From Alteromonas sp. RKMC-009 (GTDB taxonomy: Bacteria > Pseudomonadota > Gammaproteobacteria > Enterobacterales > Alteromonadaceae): a stretch of 64,000 nt of DNA. A model generated the notes under the pieces. That model was not told the DNA's origin. It searched no databases and worked only from the letters and a program-made list of their open reading frames with translations. The stretch spans positions 2,356,001-2,420,000 of the forward strand of contig NZ_CP031010.1 of NCBI RefSeq assembly GCF_003584565.2. Reading direction: 5' to 3'. Positions 60,292-64,000 of the stretch are shown in pieces (position 1 is the first letter of the stretch; each line of letters opens with the position of its first letter). Position numbers and translations under genes: made by a program.

Positions 60292-60990
60292 TTAAGGCAA
60301 TTTTACTTCAAAAACACTACCACCCAGACTACCACCGTTATTTAGTGAAATCTCCCCGCAATGGTTGTTATTTACATGGGCATTGGCAATCAGCCGCGCG
60401 AAAAAGAGGCCCAATCCCGTCCGGCCCTGACTCAAATCGAATCCGGCGAGGTCTGCTGTGCTTTTTTCCAGCATGGAAGAGGGATAGCCGGGCCCGTCAT
60501 CTTCCACCGTAATCACAAGCGTTTCGTCACGGACCGCCGCATTCAAAATAATTTGTGATGTGCCATAGCGCATAGCGTTAATCAATACGTCGTTGATTAA
60601 CATGAATATGAGTTCGCGGTCGAGATACCAGCTGATGTCATTTTCCACGTTTATGGTAACAAGCAGATTCTTTTGTTCCATATAAATGCGGACGGAAGAC
60701 ATGACATCTTCAAACAAATCGTCGATAAAGCATTCATCAATGGTTACAGGCAACTGATTGAGTTCGGCTCGGTATAAGGACAGGATCTGCACAAGATTGG
60801 TATTAAGCCGTGTTGCCTCATAATGCACGCTGGCAACTTTTTCATTTGCCTGACTGTTTTCAGGAGGCAGGTTCTCCGCCAGCGACTCGATGGACTGGAT
60901 AAGCAGGCACAGTGAATTTTTCATATCGTGTACGGCTGCTGCCAGCACGGACGAAAAATCGATGGTCTGTAACGGAGATTTTTCCGACAT
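60292..60990 (-). CDS. soluble HAMP-less histidine kinase
   Basis: 232 residues without membrane helix or sensor domain. His21 in AAAVHDMKNSLCLL is the phospho-acceptor; the HATPase has an N-box-like INDVLINAMRYG, DDGPGYP and GRTGLGLFFARL. It resembles the kinases that work with orphan REC-TPR proteins in Alteromonadales as remembered, and two such receivers are in this window. The partner assignment is inferred, not shown. Confidence 0.75.
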   Translation of the reverse strand: MSEKSPLQTIDFSSVLAAAVHDMKNSLCLLIQSIESLAENLPPENSQANEKVASVHYEATRLNTNLVQILSLYRAELNQLPVTIDECFIDDLFEDVMSSVRIYMEQKNLLVTINVENDISWYLDRELIFMLINDVLINAMRYGTSQIILNAAVRDETLVITVEDDGPGYPSSMLEKSTADLAGFDLSQGRTGLGLFFARLIANAHVNNNHCGEISLNNGGSLGGSVFEVKLP

Positions 60991-61164
60991 AAATCCTCTG
61001 AATGTGCGCGTCTTGTGTTATGAAACAACGGTGTACAGCAATTGTAAAGGATGCCCCGGGCGCATTGAGTATAGCTTACTATTCGTTTATCGGTGATTTT
61101 CAGAGAAACTAAATACCTGAACACTAAGTGATTAACGATTATTTGCATTTATAGTACTTTCTTC

Positions 61165-61213
61165 GGTTATAACCAAATCGACTATAGCAATCGCATGCGG
61201 TTTTAGTTATAAC
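61165..61213. promoter_or_regulatory. paired GTTATAAC sites upstream of cysB
   Basis: The palindrome GGTTATAACC (61165-61174) and a second GTTATAAC (61206-61213) lie 40 bases apart, 45 to 95 bases upstream of the cysB ATG. Probable operator pair for autoregulation by the LysR-type CysB; E. coli CysB represses its own gene. Confidence 0.4.
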
Positions 61214-61245
61214 GGTAATCAGAACCAATTCGTTCCAGCCGGTGA

Positions 61246-62232
<987 letters not shown>

Positions 62233-62249
62233 CACCTTCGTGAAACAAA

Positions 62250-62273
62250 ACAGGCCGGATTATTCCGGCCTGT
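62250..62273. terminator. bidirectional terminator between cysB and L-serine dehydratase
   Basis: Perfect stem CAGGCCGGA (62251-62259)/TCCGGCCTG (62264-62272), 4-base loop, A-rich before and GTGTT after; on the minus strand TTTTGTTT follows. Confidence 0.75.
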
Positions 62274-62279
62274 GTTACA

Positions 62280-63653
62280 TCAGCATTCGATAATATTAAC
62301 CGCAAGACCGCCTCTGGCGGTTTCTTTGTATTTGGTCTTCATGTCATTACCGGTATCACGCATGGTTTTTATCACCTTATCCAGTGATACTTTATGCTCA
62401 CCGGAACCGCGAAGCGCCAGACGGCTGGCATTGATAGCCTTGATGGCGCCCATGGCATTACGCTCAATACACGGCACCTGAACTAGTCCGCCGACCGGAT
62501 CGCAGGTCAGTCCCAGGTTATGTTCCATACCAATTTCTGCGGCATTTTCCACAGCAGCTACAGTGCCACCCATGATTTCAGCCAGTGCACCGGCTGCCAT
62601 TGAACAGGCAACGCCCACTTCACCCTGACAACCGACTTCTGCGCCGGATATAGAAGCATTTTCTTTATATAAAATACCGATAGCACCGGCGGTAAGCAGG
62701 AACCGGGCAGCCGTTTCTTCATCAACAGGACGGATGAATTTATCAAAATACGCCAGTACAGCCGGAATAATGCCGGCTGCGCCATTGGTTGGTGCTGTGA
62801 CGACACGGCCTCCGGCAGCATTTTCTTCGTTCACTGCCAGCGCAAACAGATTTACCCAGTCCATAGTTTGCATAGGATCGGCAGAGCGCTCAGATTGCAA
62901 ACGGCGGTAGAGACCCGGTGCCCGGCGTACCACTTTCAAGCCACCCGGCAATATACCTTCATTATCAATACCACGGTCAATACAGGCTTTCATGACCAGC
63001 CAGATATCGAACAGCATGCGTTTTACTTCTGCGGCCGGGCGCAATACGCTTTCGTTTTTCAGCATCAGAGAACTGATGCGTAAACCGTTGGCGTTACACT
63101 GCTGGCACAGTTGTTCTGACGTTTTAAACGGGTAGGGCACTGACGCCTGCGTAGCAATAGCAAGGGTTTTGGCTGCGTCAAAGTCTTCATCTTTAATGAT
63201 AAAGCCGCCGCCAATGCTGTAATAAGTCTGGCTTTTAACCAGTTCATCATTGTTATCGTAGGCAAAGAATGTGAGGGCGTTGGCATGCTTTGGCAGCGTT
63301 TTACGGCGATGAAAAATCACCGCGTTTTTATTCGGGAAGCTAACGCTGCGGGTACCGTTAAGCATCAGTTTACCGGCATGGTGAATGGTATCCAGCATGC
63401 TGTCGATCGCATCAACGTTAATTGACTCCGGCAACTCACCGAGTAACCCCAGGATTACCGCTTTACCGGTACCGTGGCCTTTGCCTGTTTGTCCCAGCGA
63501 ACCGAATAATTCCACCCGCACAGACGCAACGGATTCCAGACGGTTTTCACCTGCAAGCTCTGAGGCGAACTCCGCACCCGCCCGCATCGGGCCGACAGTA
63601 TGGGAACTGGATGGTCCGATACCGACACTGAACATGTCAAAAACACTGATCAT
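62280..63653 (-). CDS. sdaA: L-serine ammonia-lyase (iron-sulfur, single chain)
   Basis: Converts L-serine to pyruvate and ammonia. 457 residues. The N-terminal beta domain has [12 protein letters not shown] and GHGTGKAV; the C-terminal catalytic domain has the cluster cysteines [10 protein letters not shown] and [14 protein letters not shown], and the chain ends in NIIEC, the Cys that occupies the active site in the L. pneumophila enzyme. It may be SdaA or its paralogue SdaB; the symbol is the generic one. ATG at 63653. Confidence 0.9.
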   Translation of the reverse strand: MISVFDMFSVGIGPSSSHTVGPMRAGAEFASELAGENRLESVASVRVELFGSLGQTGKGHGTGKAVILGLLGELPESINVDAIDSMLDTIHHAGKLMLNGTRSVSFPNKNAVIFHRRKTLPKHANALTFFAYDNNDELVKSQTYYSIGGGFIIKDEDFDAAKTLAIATQASVPYPFKTSEQLCQQCNANGLRISSLMLKNESVLRPAAEVKRMLFDIWLVMKACIDRGIDNEGILPGGLKVVRRAPGLYRRLQSERSADPMQTMDWVNLFALAVNEENAAGGRVVTAPTNGAAGIIPAVLAYFDKFIRPVDEETAARFLLTAGAIGILYKENASISGAEVGCQGEVGVACSMAAGALAEIMGGTVAAVENAAEIGMEHNLGLTCDPVGGLVQVPCIERNAMGAIKAINASRLALRGSGEHKVSLDKVIKTMRDTGNDMKTKYKETARGGLAVNIIEC

Positions 63654-63780
63654 ACTTAACCGTTTCTCACTTTATTTTAATTATAGTTAATGATCATGCA
63701 TCTGAACCGGATCAACTACAATACAGAAATCCTAATGCAGGAATAAGTAAACCTAATGGGATGTAAAGAAATGTTGATGG

Positions 63781-64000
63781 TCAGTCGTCACAAAGGTGGG
63801 AAGACAGGTTTCTGAGTATGGCGGCGGTTGCACCCCAGATAAGGCGGTTTTGCCACGGCATAAAGTACACCGGATAACGTTGTTGTTTACGTTCAATAAA
63901 GTGGGCGAAGTGATTCCGCCGGTCCATAAGAAATGCTAACGGTACTTCAAAAGCATCAGCAACTTCGTTACGGTCGATGGTCAAAACCGGGCCGGGCTTC
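63781..64000 (-). CDS. CoA pyrophosphatase NudL-like Nudix protein (3' part, cut by window end)
   Basis: C-terminal about 73 residues of a gene that continues beyond the right edge; the frame is open to the last base. Sequence: VLTIDRNEVADAFEVPLAFLM, then HFIERKQQRYPVYFMPW, then QNRLIWGATAAILRNL. That matches the end of NudL (YeaB) coenzyme A pyrophosphatases (EVAxxFEVPL, WGATA). The Nudix box itself lies outside the window, so activity cannot be judged. Confidence 0.75.
   Translation of the reverse strand, partial: KPGPVLTIDRNEVADAFEVPLAFLMDRRNHFAHFIERKQQRYPVYFMPWQNRLIWGATAAILRNLSSHLCDD

Overview
The window looks like a chromosomal segment of a marine gammaproteobacterium of the order Alteromonadales (Alteromonas/Shewanella-like). 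This is judged from close resemblance of GlnS, CysB, SohB, CmoM, LdhA, YciK and RlmA to enteric proteins remembered from E. coli, from the yejM-yejL/yejK neighbourhood, from families typical of the order (Pla-1/cef lipase, VC2046/SO_2500-like protein, REC-TPR regulators), and from a TonB-receptor/amylase/flavin-halogenase sugar locus. The genus cannot be fixed by eye. No rRNA, tRNA, insertion sequence or CRISPR array was seen.

Layout. 0.5-1.4 kb: an exosortase/PEP-CTERM-associated acyltransferase with a long, structured leader. 1.5-16.1 kb: an alpha-glucan (starch/maltodextrin) utilisation locus with two GH13 lipoproteins, a third exported GH13 enzyme, an SLC45-like sugar transporter, a large TonB-dependent receptor, two flavin-dependent halogenase-family proteins and a LacI-type regulator. 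The 12-base palindromic word TGAATACGTATG lies upstream of two of the amylase genes and is the likely operator. A 27-codon remnant next to the halogenases looks like the end of a lost glucosidase gene. 16.3-22.7 kb: glnS, a carbohydrate esterase, yciK and a surface lipase. 22.8-24.6 kb: an AT-richer minus-strand cassette with two double-glycine-leader, GxxxG-rich peptides, a 52-residue membrane protein and a DUF3419/BtaA-like transferase. It resembles a two-peptide bacteriocin operon with an unusual SAM-dependent enzyme and is the most novel item here.

24.9-30.7 kb: sohB, a PsrA-like TetR regulator, a Nif3 protein, cmoM, ldhA, a glutathione peroxidase and a 3-hydroxyisobutyrate-dehydrogenase-like enzyme. 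30.7-37.4 kb: a REC-TPR regulator divergent from a valine-degradation operon (mmsA, acyl-CoA dehydrogenase, 3-hydroxyisobutyryl-CoA hydrolase, mmsB), with two striking palindromic regions between them. 37.5-43.2 kb: rlmA, yejM, yejL, yejK, a tandem pterin-synthase-like protein and an M23 peptidase. 43.3-54.8 kb: an M61 peptidase, a PilZ protein, an Mpo1-like protein, a LytS/LytR-type two-component pair, pfkA, a DUF6279 lipoprotein, an EamA transporter, a second REC-TPR regulator, a VC2046-like protein and trhO. 54.9-64 kb: an EF-hand protein, a DEAD-box helicase, a 3-oxoacid CoA-transferase pair with a divergent LysR regulator, a DUF4124 protein, a membrane-anchored coiled-coil protein, a soluble histidine kinase, cysB, L-serine dehydratase and the 3' part of a NudL-type Nudix gene cut by the window edge.

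How the parts fit. The sugar locus would cut glucan at the surface and in the periplasm, import oligosaccharides through the TonB receptor and MFS carrier, and be controlled by the LacI protein. The mms operon and the CoA-transferase pair feed branched-chain and ketone-body carbon into central metabolism. Two REC-TPR proteins and a membrane-free kinase suggest an internal phosphorelay. All functions are read from sequence by eye; no database search was possible.
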